From assembly GCA_000437495.1 (NCBI GenBank), contig FR897796.1, positions 29,997 through 44,581 on the forward strand: 14,585 nt of DNA, given 5' to 3'. Position numbers and translations under genes: made by a program. Positions 1 to 6,385 of the stretch are shown here, in pieces. How positions within the stretch are numbered: the stretch's first letter is position 1; each line of letters opens with the position of its first letter. The stretch is from Prevotella sp. CAG:485. GTDB lineage: Bacteria; Bacteroidota; Bacteroidia; Bacteroidales; Muribaculaceae. The notes beneath the pieces were generated by a model that searched no databases, was not told where the DNA came from, and saw only the letters and a list, made by a program, of their open reading frames with translations.

Positions 1-360
1 GAGCCGTTGGCGCAATGGTTCAGCGCCGACCGTTCGGCCCCGGGACGCATACGCGTGTATGCCGACCTCGACTCGCCGCTGTTGCATCTCATGGCATTCA
101 ACGGCACGCGCCTGCTTCATGCGTCGTCGCATCAGGCAGACACGCCCGAAGATGCCGCTTACTTCATCTTCGCGCTGTGGCAGCAATTGGACTTGGGCAC
201 CGACCGCGGAGAGCTCAACGTATCGGGAAATGCCGATATGAGGCGCGAGGTGATGCCTCTGATGCGCCGCCATCTCAACTATGTAAGCCTCAGCCTGCTG
301 CCCGGAATGGAGAACGCCGAGAAAGTCCCCACGCCAGTGCTGTTGGCTTTTAACTCCTGA
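1..360 (+). CDS. DUF3822 family protein, 3' part only
   Basis: The reading frame is open from base 1 and ends at a TGA, giving the last 119 residues of a protein whose start lies outside the window. DUF3822 proteins are Bacteroidetes-restricted, usually about 260-280 residues, and of unknown biochemical role. Two things support the assignment: the C-terminal pattern (a short beta segment 'HLMAFNGTRLLHAS', then 'DAAYFIFALWQQLDL', then a 'LNVSGNADMRREVMPLM' stretch), and its position 9 nt before rsmD, which is the usual neighbour of this family. The two genes are probably co-transcribed. The nearest TTG at 7 and the internal ATGs are not credible starts because similarity to the family extends to the window edge. 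Family assignment is from remembered sequence pattern and context, not from a profile search. Confidence 0.75.
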   Translation, partial: EPLAQWFSADRSAPGRIRVYADLDSPLLHLMAFNGTRLLHASSHQADTPEDAAYFIFALWQQLDLGTDRGELNVSGNADMRREVMPLMRRHLNYVSLSLLPGMENAEKVPTPVLLAFNS

Positions 361-369
361 AAAAAAAGA

Positions 370-918
370 ATGAGAATAATACGTGGCAAATATGGCAAAC
401 GTCGCTTCGATGTGCCGAAGAATATAACCGCACGTCCCACCACCGACTTTGCCCGCGAAAATATCTTCAACGTACTTGAAAATCTGATTGACCTTGAAGA
501 CAAGAGTGCCCTCGACCTGTTTGCCGGTACGGGAGCCATAAGTCTGGAATTTATGTCGCGCGGCTGCAGCTCTGTAACGGCTGTGGAGAAGGCACGGGTG
601 CAGACATCGTTTCTGAAAAGCCTGCAAAGCACCCTCCATGACCCGGCCTTCCATGTGGTTCATTCCGACGTTTTCCGCTTCATCGCCAACTGCAAAGAGA
701 GCTTCGACGTGGTGTTTGCCGACCCGCCTTACGACCTGGAATTCTTCAAAGAAGTGCCTGAAAGGGTACTCGGCTCCAACCTTATTAAGCCGGGGGGCAT
801 TTTCATTCTCGAGCACTCCAAAGCCTACGATTTTTCAGACTTTCCGCACTTTGACCAGCATCGGGTTTACGGCTCCGTGAACTTCTCCATCTTCCGTCTG
901 CCCGACGCCGAGTCATAG
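370..918 (+). CDS. rsmD: 16S rRNA (guanine(966)-N(2))-methyltransferase RsmD
   Basis: RsmD transfers a methyl group from S-adenosylmethionine to N2 of G966 in 16S rRNA (E. coli numbering) during small-subunit assembly. The 182-residue length is normal for the family. The N-terminus carries the characteristic 'MRIIRGKYGKRRF' and 'RPTTDFARENIFNVL' (residues 22-36). The SAM-binding motif I 'DLFAGTG' is at 49-55, with the acidic motif II region at 'VTAVEK' (69-74). The catalytic N-methyltransferase motif IV 'DPPY' is at 118-121. ATG 370 is the natural start because the conserved N-terminus begins there, right after an A-run (361-367). It follows the DUF3822 gene by 9 nt, so the two likely form one transcript. 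Nothing is missing from the catalytic core. Confidence 0.96.
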   Translation: MRIIRGKYGKRRFDVPKNITARPTTDFARENIFNVLENLIDLEDKSALDLFAGTGAISLEFMSRGCSSVTAVEKARVQTSFLKSLQSTLHDPAFHVVHSDVFRFIANCKESFDVVFADPPYDLEFFKEVPERVLGSNLIKPGGIFILEHSKAYDFSDFPHFDQHRVYGSVNFSIFRLPDAES

Positions 919-943
919 CCTCCCCTCCTCCCCCTCTCTCTTT
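919..943. repeat. 25-bp uninterrupted polypyrimidine tract
   Basis: Immediately after the rsmD TAG stop, 25 consecutive bases are all C or T on the plus strand. The tract is rich in CCTCC, CCCC and CTCTCT units and then breaks into 'ACACAAG'. It lies in the 53-nt gap before the RCC1-repeat gene. It is a low-complexity homopurine/homopyrimidine tract. No promoter motif of the Bacteroidetes type is visible around it, and any role is unknown. Confidence 0.8.
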
Positions 944-971
944 ACACAAGCTCTCCTCATTTTTTTGTAAT

Positions 972-2105
972 ATGCAAAAGAATAATCAAGACACATCAGC
1001 CGTATATACGCCGGCTCAGGCAGTGAATATTGAGAGCCAGAACGGGTCAAAGCGGCGCCGCAGATTTGTGCTGCCTGCCGCCATTACATTCCTTGTTGTG
1101 GCAGCCATTGCTGCGTGGTATCTGTTGTTTATAGCCGATTTTTCACGAGCGCAGGCTGTGGAAGCGGGCAGCAACGCCCTGTTTTTCAAGATTGACGAAG
1201 AGGGCACTCTGTGGGGATGGGGACAAAACGACGGCTTGCTTGGCGACGGCAGCACTACATACCGTGAGCGGCCGGTGAAGATTCTGCATCATATTCAGCA
1301 GGTGTCTGCAAGTAAAACCCATGTCCTTGCGGTGGACGAAAACGGCACCCTTTGGGCCTGGGGAAAGAATGACTTCGGCCAACTTGGCAACGGCACCAAA
1401 ACAAGCAGTCAGAAACCTGTCATAATCATGGAGAATGTGAAGCAGGCCGCTGCCGGCGAATCATATTCTCTGGCTGTGGGTATCGACGGAACACTTTATG
1501 CATGGGGACGCGACGTAGTCGACTGGCCCTCTTCCAATGGAGAAGACAATTGGGATAAACACTCCACTCACCCGGTGCGCATGATGGATAACGTGCGTCA
1601 GGCGTCTGCCGGCTTACAGTTCATCATGGTGGTTCGCAACGACGGCTCGCTCTGGGGCTGGGGTCATAACGAAAGCGGTCAGCTGGGAAACGGCACCACC
1701 GACGAGAGTCCCCGCCCCATCAGGATTCTGGACAATGTGCGTCAAGTGTCGGCAGGCGCTGCCCATGCCATGGCGATCCGCAACGATGGCTCGCTGTGGG
1801 CTTGGGGTGACAACGAAAGCTGTCAGCTTGGCGACGGCACCTCTAAAAACCGTGAGCTGCCTGTGAAGATTCTGGACAATGTCAGTCAGGTTTCAGCCGG
1901 CAACAACTACAGTATGGCCGTACTCAACACCGGTCAACTGTTTGGTTGGGGTAACAATCAGAATGGCCAATGCAGTCTGACGAAATCTTATCTGATCGCC
2001 AAGCCGGAAAAGGTGGCCGATGGCGTGAAAAGTGTATCTTGCTGCGATTTGTCGTCCATTTACCTCACCAAGGAGGGCAAGGTCTGCATTCTCCCCTCGT
2101 ATTGA
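972..2105 (+). CDS. Membrane-anchored RCC1-repeat beta-propeller protein
   Basis: This is a 377-residue protein with one predicted membrane span and a propeller outside it. Residues 1-32 are polar and end in a basic patch (KRRRR, 27-31). Residues 33-54 are a hydrophobic helix, so the N-terminus is probably cytoplasmic and the rest periplasmic. From about residue 68 onward there are RCC1-type repeats marked by 'G-[TS]-L-[WYF]-x-W-G'. The aromatic after the leucine falls at 81, 128, 176, 228, 276 and 324, with a degenerate seventh copy around C372, so the period is 47-52 residues. Copies 1, 2, 4 and 5 also carry the 'QLGnGT'-like half; copy 3 replaces it with a polar loop (181-200), and copy 6 is degenerate. 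Seven repeats fit one closed propeller. RCC1 repeats generally mediate protein binding, but no enzyme motif or partner is evident. The gene is convergent with the following lipoprotein gene. The start is the first ATG, preceded by a T-run. Confidence 0.88.
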   Translation: MQKNNQDTSAVYTPAQAVNIESQNGSKRRRRFVLPAAITFLVVAAIAAWYLLFIADFSRAQAVEAGSNALFFKIDEEGTLWGWGQNDGLLGDGSTTYRERPVKILHHIQQVSASKTHVLAVDENGTLWAWGKNDFGQLGNGTKTSSQKPVIIMENVKQAAAGESYSLAVGIDGTLYAWGRDVVDWPSSNGEDNWDKHSTHPVRMMDNVRQASAGLQFIMVVRNDGSLWGWGHNESGQLGNGTTDESPRPIRILDNVRQVSAGAAHAMAIRNDGSLWAWGDNESCQLGDGTSKNRELPVKILDNVSQVSAGNNYSMAVLNTGQLFGWGNNQNGQCSLTKSYLIAKPEKVADGVKSVSCCDLSSIYLTKEGKVCILPSY

Positions 2106-2115
2106 AAAACAATTA

Positions 2116-2144
2116 AGGCTGCGCCGGGAAGTCCGGCACAGCCT
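2116..2144. terminator. Hairpin terminator between convergent genes
   Basis: Bases 2116-2127 (AGGCTG, C, GCCGG) pair with 2133-2144 (CCGGC, A, CAGCCT). This gives 11 base pairs with a single C/A mismatch and a 5-nt loop. On the minus strand the stem is followed by TTAATTGTTTTT, a good U-tract for terminating the PepSY-like gene. On the plus strand the following sequence (CGCTTGGGTTTA) is less T-rich, so termination of the RCC1-repeat gene here is plausible but weaker. Its location between two gene ends facing each other supports a bidirectional role. Confidence 0.75.
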
Positions 2145-2176
2145 CGCTTGGGTTTATCTTACGTAGGTTGTAAGCC

Positions 2177-2638
2177 TTATTTGTCGACGCGGACGAAGTT
2201 GCCCTGAGCGTCGAAAATCAAATCGATGCCGCTGCTCAAATCCACGTCAAAGCCGTAGGTCTTGAGGTCGATTTCGTGAATGTACTGACCTGCATAATTG
2301 GCAGCTACGTATGTGTCGATGCTTGCGGGATAGAAGCCTGTGGGAACGGCGCGGTTCATGTCGCCTTCCACTTCCTGCCAGTCGCCAGAATCGTTGAATT
2401 TGATTTTGCCGCCGCCACGGAACCATACCTCATATTCCACAGGCGTGGTAACGTCTTTAATCACCTTAACTACCTCGTAATCAACGAAGTAAGTCTTCAG
2501 GAATACCTGAGCGTTTGAGGGCAAACGGTCAACATTGGTAATTTCCTCATCATCGTCATCGTCGCCACAAGCCACGAAAGAGATGCCGAACAGGATGCAC
2601 AGAAGCAGCGCGGGGAGTAAACGGAGTGTCTTTTTCAT
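2177..2638 (-). CDS. PepSY-like domain lipoprotein (DUF2874-type)
   Basis: This 153-residue protein has a lipoprotein signal peptide: basic start 'MKK', hydrophobic stretch 6-22, and lipobox F-V-A-C with the lipidated cysteine at 24. The cysteine is followed by 'GDDDDDEE' (25-32), resembling the acidic lipoprotein export signal that sends Bacteroidetes lipoproteins to the cell surface. Surface location is therefore inferred. The mature part shows the PepSY-like (beta-lactamase-inhibitor-like, PF11396) layout. This is an N-terminal helix around 'LPSNAQVFLKTYF' (39-51) followed by strands 'YEVWFRGGGKIKFND' (69-83), then 'WQEVEGD' (87-93). A second helix 'ASIDTYVAANYAGQYI' (105-120) leads to 'GIDLIFDAQGNFVRVD' at the end. 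Such proteins are common in Bacteroidetes and have no firmly established biochemical function. It is monocistronic by context: divergent from aspS and convergent with the RCC1-repeat gene. Confidence 0.88.
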   Translation of the reverse strand: MKKTLRLLPALLLCILFGISFVACGDDDDDEEITNVDRLPSNAQVFLKTYFVDYEVVKVIKDVTTPVEYEVWFRGGGKIKFNDSGDWQEVEGDMNRAVPTGFYPASIDTYVAANYAGQYIHEIDLKTYGFDVDLSSGIDLIFDAQGNFVRVDK

Positions 2639-2721
2639 TTTCTCTTGGTGTATTTTTTCTGCTTATTCAACGACAAAACACCCCTGCGGCGTATAAGGTT
2701 CATTTTCTCCGTTATACCGGC

Positions 2722-2729
2722 CAAAAATA
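2722..2729 (-). promoter_or_regulatory. Candidate -7 box for the PepSY-like lipoprotein gene
   Basis: Read on the minus strand this octamer is TATTTTTG, a match to the Bacteroidetes -7 consensus TAnnTTTG. It lies 84-91 nt upstream of the lipoprotein start and would give a leader of roughly 75 nt. No TTTG/TTG -33 element is found at the expected spacing (about 2750-2753 on the opposite strand), so the call rests on the -7 box alone and is weak. Confidence 0.35.
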
Positions 2730-2895
2730 CCATAATTGCTGATTATCAGCGCTTAAGCTAAAAAAGTGCGACCCCAACGTTGTATAATTTTAACTTTTGG
2801 AATGTTAAATTTAACAATTATAAAGAAAATCAAAGCCCCTCAGGTGTAGTTGGTGTGAGTCAGAGTCAACGCCGTTGGATTGCAGCCACTTAAGA

Positions 2896-2928
2896 GTTGT
2901 ACACGTGCAAAAAAATTTGTAACTTTGC
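2896..2928 (+). promoter_or_regulatory. Bacteroidetes-type promoter of the aspS operon
   Basis: The -7 element TAACTTTG (2920-2927) matches TAnnTTTG exactly. A GTTG at 2896-2899 sits 20 nt upstream, fitting the TTTG-type -33 element of the Bacteroidetes primary sigma factor. Transcription would begin near 2935, leaving a leader of only about 15 nt before the aspS ATG at 2951. The short leader leaves no room for an attenuator or riboswitch, suggesting constitutive expression. Both elements and the spacing are read directly; the start site is inferred. Confidence 0.75.
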
Positions 2929-2950
2929 AATTCCAAAAATTACCTGACAA

Positions 2951-4714
2951 ATGTACAGAAGCAATACCTGCGGCGAACTCCGTCTTAAGGATGCCGGCCA
3001 AAAAGTAACACTGGCAGGATGGGTGCAACGAATCCGCAATATGGGCGGTATGACCTTCATAGATCTGCGAGACCGTTACGGTATAACCCAGATAGTATTT
3101 AACAACGAAACCGACGCTGCTCTCTGCGAACGCGCCAACAAGCTCGGACGCGAATATGTGGTGCAGATAGAGGGCGAAGTAAGCGAACGGTATTCCAAGA
3201 ACCCGCATCTTGCTACGGGCGAGATAGAGCTGATAGCCACCGACTTCAAGGTGCTGAGCCCCAGCAAGCTGCCTCCCTTCACCATTGAGGAGGACACCGA
3301 CGGCGGCGACGACCTGCGTATGCGTTACCGTTATCTGGATCTGCGGCGCGCCAATCTGCACCGCAACCTGGAGCTGCGTCACCGCATGGCATTCGAGATT
3401 CGCCGTTACCTTGACCAAAACGGCTTCCTGGAGATTGAGACGCCGATTCTGGTGAAATCCACGCCCGAGGGTGCCCGCGACTTCGTGGTGCCGTCGCGCA
3501 TGAACCCCGGCGAGTTTTACGCGCTGCCGCAGAGCCCGCAGCTCTTCAAGCAGCTGCTGATGGTGAGCGGCTATGACCGTTATTTCCAGATTGCCAAGTG
3601 CTTCCGCGACGAAGACCTGCGCTCCGACCGTCAGCCGGAGTTCACGCAGATTGACTGCGAGATGAGCTTTGTGGAGCAGGACGATGTGATTGAGATGTTC
3701 GAGGGTCTGGTGAAGCATATCTTCAAATATGTCAAGAACATAGACTTCACCGAGCCTTTCCTGCGCATGACCTGGCAAGATGCCATGAAGCTCTATGGCA
3801 GCGACAAACCCGACCTGCGGTTCGGCATGACGTTTGTGGAGCTTACCGACCTGGTGAAGGGCAAAGGCTTCAAGGTGATGGACGAGGCCGAGCTTACGGT
3901 GGGCATCTGCGCCCCCGGCTGCGCATCTTACACGCGCAAGCAGCTTGACCAGCTCACGGAGTTTGTGAAACGGCCGCAGACAGGAGCCAAAGGCCTTGTC
4001 TGGGTAAAAGTGGAAAACGGAGGCGCCATAAAGAGCAGCGTGGGCAAGTTCTTCACAGAGGAGCAGCTGTGCGAATGGGCCGACCGCATGGGTGCCAAAG
4101 AAGGCGACCTGATGCTGATTCTCAGCGGCGACGCCATGAAGACGCGCAAACAGCTCTGCGACCTGCGTCTGGAAATGGGCAACCGTCTGGGTCTGCGGCC
4201 GAAAGACAAGTTCGCTCCGCTGTGGGTGATAGATTTCCCGCTGTTTGAATGGGATGACGAAACGCAGCGTTATTACGCCATGCACCATCCCTTCACCTCG
4301 CCCAACCCCGATGACATACCTCTGCTGCACAGCGACACGGGTGCCGTACGCGCCACTGCCTACGACATTGTGGTGAACGGCACGGAGCTTGGAGGCGGCT
4401 CAATACGTATCCACGACAGCAAGCTGCAGGACACTATGTTCGAGCTGCTTGGCTTTACCCCCGAAAGGGCTCACGAACAGTTCGGCTTCCTGATGGATGC
4501 CTTCCAGTATGGCGCACCGCCTCACGGTGGTCTGGCACTGGGCTTCGACCGCTTTGTGAGCATCCTGGCAGGACTCGACTCCATACGCGACACCATTGCC
4601 TTCCCCAAAAACAATTCGGGGCGCGACACCATGAACGAGTCGCCCTCTACCATTGACCAGGCTCAGCTCGACGAGCTGCACCTCAAGGTGGTGGAACCGG
4701 AAAAGGAAGCATAA
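2951..4714 (+). CDS. aspS: Aspartate--tRNA ligase (AspRS, bacterial type)
   Basis: AspRS charges tRNA-Asp with aspartate using ATP in the cytoplasm. At 587 residues it has the full bacterial architecture. An N-terminal OB-fold anticodon-binding domain spans about 1-105, followed by the class II catalytic core. The GAD insertion domain (about 290-415) distinguishes bacterial from archaeal/eukaryotic AspRS. Class II motif 2 is at 'FRDEDLRSDRQPEFTQID' (218-235), and motif 3 is at 'GLALGFDRFVSIL' (527-539). The AspRS signatures 'QSPQLFKQLLM' (194-204) and 'HHPFTSPNP' (445-453) are present. Position 31, which is histidine in the non-discriminating Pseudomonas enzyme, is methionine here. That is compatible with a discriminating enzyme but does not prove it. 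The gene has its own promoter and opens a likely six-gene operon; the next gene starts 30 nt downstream. Confidence 0.98.
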   Translation: MYRSNTCGELRLKDAGQKVTLAGWVQRIRNMGGMTFIDLRDRYGITQIVFNNETDAALCERANKLGREYVVQIEGEVSERYSKNPHLATGEIELIATDFKVLSPSKLPPFTIEEDTDGGDDLRMRYRYLDLRRANLHRNLELRHRMAFEIRRYLDQNGFLEIETPILVKSTPEGARDFVVPSRMNPGEFYALPQSPQLFKQLLMVSGYDRYFQIAKCFRDEDLRSDRQPEFTQIDCEMSFVEQDDVIEMFEGLVKHIFKYVKNIDFTEPFLRMTWQDAMKLYGSDKPDLRFGMTFVELTDLVKGKGFKVMDEAELTVGICAPGCASYTRKQLDQLTEFVKRPQTGAKGLVWVKVENGGAIKSSVGKFFTEEQLCEWADRMGAKEGDLMLILSGDAMKTRKQLCDLRLEMGNRLGLRPKDKFAPLWVIDFPLFEWDDETQRYYAMHHPFTSPNPDDIPLLHSDTGAVRATAYDIVVNGTELGGGSIRIHDSKLQDTMFELLGFTPERAHEQFGFLMDAFQYGAPPHGGLALGFDRFVSILAGLDSIRDTIAFPKNNSGRDTMNESPSTIDQAQLDELHLKVVEPEKEA

Positions 4715-4744
4715 CACCAACCATAAGCATAACAAACCGGGAAA

Positions 4745-5536
4745 TTGCCAACAGTAAAAGAAATAGCAACCGCCATTGAGGCCGCCGCGCCGCTGTGTCT
4801 GCAGGAAAGCTACGACAACAGCGGTCTGCAGATAGGCCGCGAAGGCAACAGTGTGGATTCGGTGTTAGTGTGTCTGACACCCACCGAGGCCATAGTGAAT
4901 GAAGCCATAGAGCGCGGCTGCAACCTCATAGTGAGTCATCACCCGCTGTTGTTTCGGGGCCTCAAGCGCATCAGCGACGCCACGGCCACGGAGCGCATAG
5001 CTGTGCAGGCCATCCGCCACAACATATCCCTCTATGCGGCACACACTAATCTCGACTCCACAGCCGAGGGTGTGAGCGCCGACATAGCGCAGGCATTGGG
5101 GATGACGGATGTGGAGCCGCTGGTGCCCACCGCGCCGGGTGCGTCCACCGGATTGGGCACCATAGGCGAGATGCCGGCGCCGGTGCCGGTACTGGAGTTT
5201 CTGCGCCAGCTGCAGAAGGTGTTCGGCGTGAAGGCGCTGCGCTATTCGGCCACCACGCCCAAGATTGTAATTCGGCGTGTGGCAGTGTGCGGCGGCAGCG
5301 GCTCAAGTTTCATCACCGACGCCATTGCCCGCGGCGCTGACGCGTATGTGACTGGTGATTTGGGATACCACGATTTCGACTCCTACGGCAGCGAGATTCT
5401 GCTGGCCGACATTGGGCATTTTGAAAGTGAATTGGGCGCCCGCAAACTCCTGCGCAGCATACTCGAAGAGGCCTTCCCCGACCTGGCCGTGATGACGGCC
5501 GACTGTGAGACTAACCCTGTAAAAACACTCTCCTAA
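4745..5536 (+). CDS. Nif3-like dinuclear metal-center hexameric protein, TTG start
   Basis: This 263-residue member of the NIF3/YbgI family (COG0327; YqfO in Bacillus) belongs to a group of toroidal hexamers with a two-metal site. Its physiological reaction is not settled; GTP cyclohydrolase I type 2 annotations exist. Metal-ligand motifs are visible: 'SHHPLLF' (64-70, H65 and H66), 'HTNLD' (100-104, D104), and 'GHFESE' (224-229, H225 and E227). The N-terminal 'ESYDNSGLQIG' (21-31) is also typical. The protein appears short and YbgI-like. Many Bacteroidetes homologues are about 365 residues because of a central insert domain that seems absent here (from memory). The start must be TTG 4745: an in-frame TAA at 4730-4732 closes the frame upstream, and no ATG or GTG precedes the conserved N-terminus. 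It lies 30 nt after aspS and 10 nt before the zinc-ribbon gene. This Nif3/zinc-ribbon pairing recurs in many bacteria. Confidence 0.93.
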   Translation: MPTVKEIATAIEAAAPLCLQESYDNSGLQIGREGNSVDSVLVCLTPTEAIVNEAIERGCNLIVSHHPLLFRGLKRISDATATERIAVQAIRHNISLYAAHTNLDSTAEGVSADIAQALGMTDVEPLVPTAPGASTGLGTIGEMPAPVPVLEFLRQLQKVFGVKALRYSATTPKIVIRRVAVCGGSGSSFITDAIARGADAYVTGDLGYHDFDSYGSEILLADIGHFESELGARKLLRSILEEAFPDLAVMTADCETNPVKTLS

Positions 5537-5546
5537 AACTATAAAA

Positions 5547-6311
5547 ATGGCAGACGACAAGAAAATAGAAAAGAAAGAGCGTACGGTTGAAGATCGTCTT
5601 AAGGATCTCTATCTGCTCCAGACCATCCTTTCGGAGATGGACCGCATAAAAGTGCTTCGCGGCGAACTTCCCAACGAGGTGAAGGACCTGGAAGACGAAA
5701 TTGCAATGTATCAGACCCGCATACAGAAATATAAAGATGAGGTGACGGAGCTGAAACGTCAGGCTCAGAAGCTGCAGGGCGAGATAGAAGACCGCACGGC
5801 GAAAATCAACAAATATCGCGAACAGCAGAAGAATGTGCGCAATAACCGCGAGTTCGATTTCCTGGAGAAGGAGATAGAGTTCGAGGGTCTGGAGATAGAG
5901 CTTGACCACAAGAAGATACGCGAAAGCGAAGCCGCTCAGGAGCTGAAGGCCGAAGACATTGCCAAGACTCGCGAACAGCTCAGCGACTCGGAGCATATCC
6001 TGGTGGAGAAACGCAAAGAGCTTGATGAGATAGTAAGCGAGACTCGTCAGGAAGTGGAGAGTCTGCAGGCAAAGGCCAAGACGATTGAGCCTCTCATCGA
6101 CGACCGCACTCTGAAAGCCTTCAAGCGCATACGCAAGAATGCCCGCAACGGTCTGGGCATCGTCTCGGTGCAGCGCAGCGCCTGCGGCGGCTGTTTCAAC
6201 CGCATCCCGCCGCAGCGTCAGCTCGACATAAAGATGCACAAGAAGATAATTGTATGCGAATATTGCGGCCGTATCCTCATTGACGAGGATCTGGCCAACG
6301 GCAGCAAATAA
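5547..6311 (+). CDS. Coiled-coil protein with C-terminal C4 zinc ribbon (COG1579 family)
   Basis: This 254-residue protein has a very long charged coiled coil (about residues 12-180, rich in E, K, R, Q and L heptads). A compact C-terminal zinc ribbon follows. Its four ligands are C213-x2-C216 ('ACGGC') and C237-x2-C240 ('CEYC'), 20 residues apart. This is the zf-RING_7/DUF164 architecture. Characterised relatives include Helicobacter HP0958 (binds flaA mRNA and RpoN) and Chlamydia CT398. In a non-flagellated Bacteroidales the target is unknown; nucleic-acid or sigma-factor binding is possible by analogy only. The gene starts at ATG 5547, 10 nt after the nif3-like gene. It is followed by a 74-nt gap to glyS that contains a hairpin. 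All four zinc ligands are intact. Confidence 0.93.
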   Translation: MADDKKIEKKERTVEDRLKDLYLLQTILSEMDRIKVLRGELPNEVKDLEDEIAMYQTRIQKYKDEVTELKRQAQKLQGEIEDRTAKINKYREQQKNVRNNREFDFLEKEIEFEGLEIELDHKKIRESEAAQELKAEDIAKTREQLSDSEHILVEKRKELDEIVSETRQEVESLQAKAKTIEPLIDDRTLKAFKRIRKNARNGLGIVSVQRSACGGCFNRIPPQRQLDIKMHKKIIVCEYCGRILIDEDLANGSK

Positions 6312-6323
6312 TTAACCGTTTTC

Positions 6324-6350
6324 ACACCCGCAGGCTCCGGTCCCGGGTGT
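6324..6350 (+). other. Hairpin in the zinc-ribbon/glyS gap
   Basis: ACACCCG (6324-6330) pairs with CGGGTGT (6344-6350), a 7-bp perfect stem with a 13-nt loop; GG/CC inside the loop could add two more pairs after a bulge. It is followed by AAAGACACAAAC rather than a T-run, so it does not look like a standard intrinsic terminator on the plus strand. It could mark RNA processing or partial attenuation within the operon. No -7 promoter box is visible in the 74-nt gap, which favours read-through into glyS. Confidence 0.45.
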
Positions 6351-6385
6351 AAAGACACAAACATCAACCCCAGCACAAAAACAAT

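Larger units (their letters stand above)
2639..2950. other. 312-nt AT-rich divergent intergenic region with three short palindromes
   Basis: This is the only gap over 300 nt in the window and separates the minus-strand PepSY-like gene from aspS. It is clearly more AT-rich than the flanking genes. It holds the aspS promoter (2896-2928), a weak minus-strand -7 candidate (2722-2729), and three perfect palindromes: GCTTAAGC (2751-2758), CAACGTTG (2775-2782) and TGTTAAATTTAACA (2803-2816). A direct GAGTCA pair lies at 2857-2868, and CAACG-C-CGTTG at 2867-2877. I see no tRNA cloverleaf, no recognised riboswitch or T-box-like element, and no short ORF with a convincing start in it. The palindromes could be operators, but no regulator is encoded nearby. 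Confidence 0.6.

Noticed and set aside
2840..2900. Possible small RNA or tRNA-like segment before aspS ('GTAGTTGGTGTGAG' recalls a D-arm)
   Set aside because: No acceptor stem, anticodon arm or T-arm can be completed around it; only short repeats are present.
2840..4330. 496-residue open frame antisense to aspS
   Set aside because: It lies opposite the highly conserved AspRS gene. The translation is rich in H, L, A, V and Q, typical of the reverse frame of a GC-rich gene, and resembles no family I know.
5511..6239. 242-residue antisense frame opposite the zinc-ribbon gene, rich in Leu and Phe, looking like a membrane protein
   Set aside because: The apparent hydrophobicity is the mirror of Glu/Lys-rich coiled-coil codons (GAG/AAG read as CTC/CTT). 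The sense strand has an intact C4 zinc ribbon.
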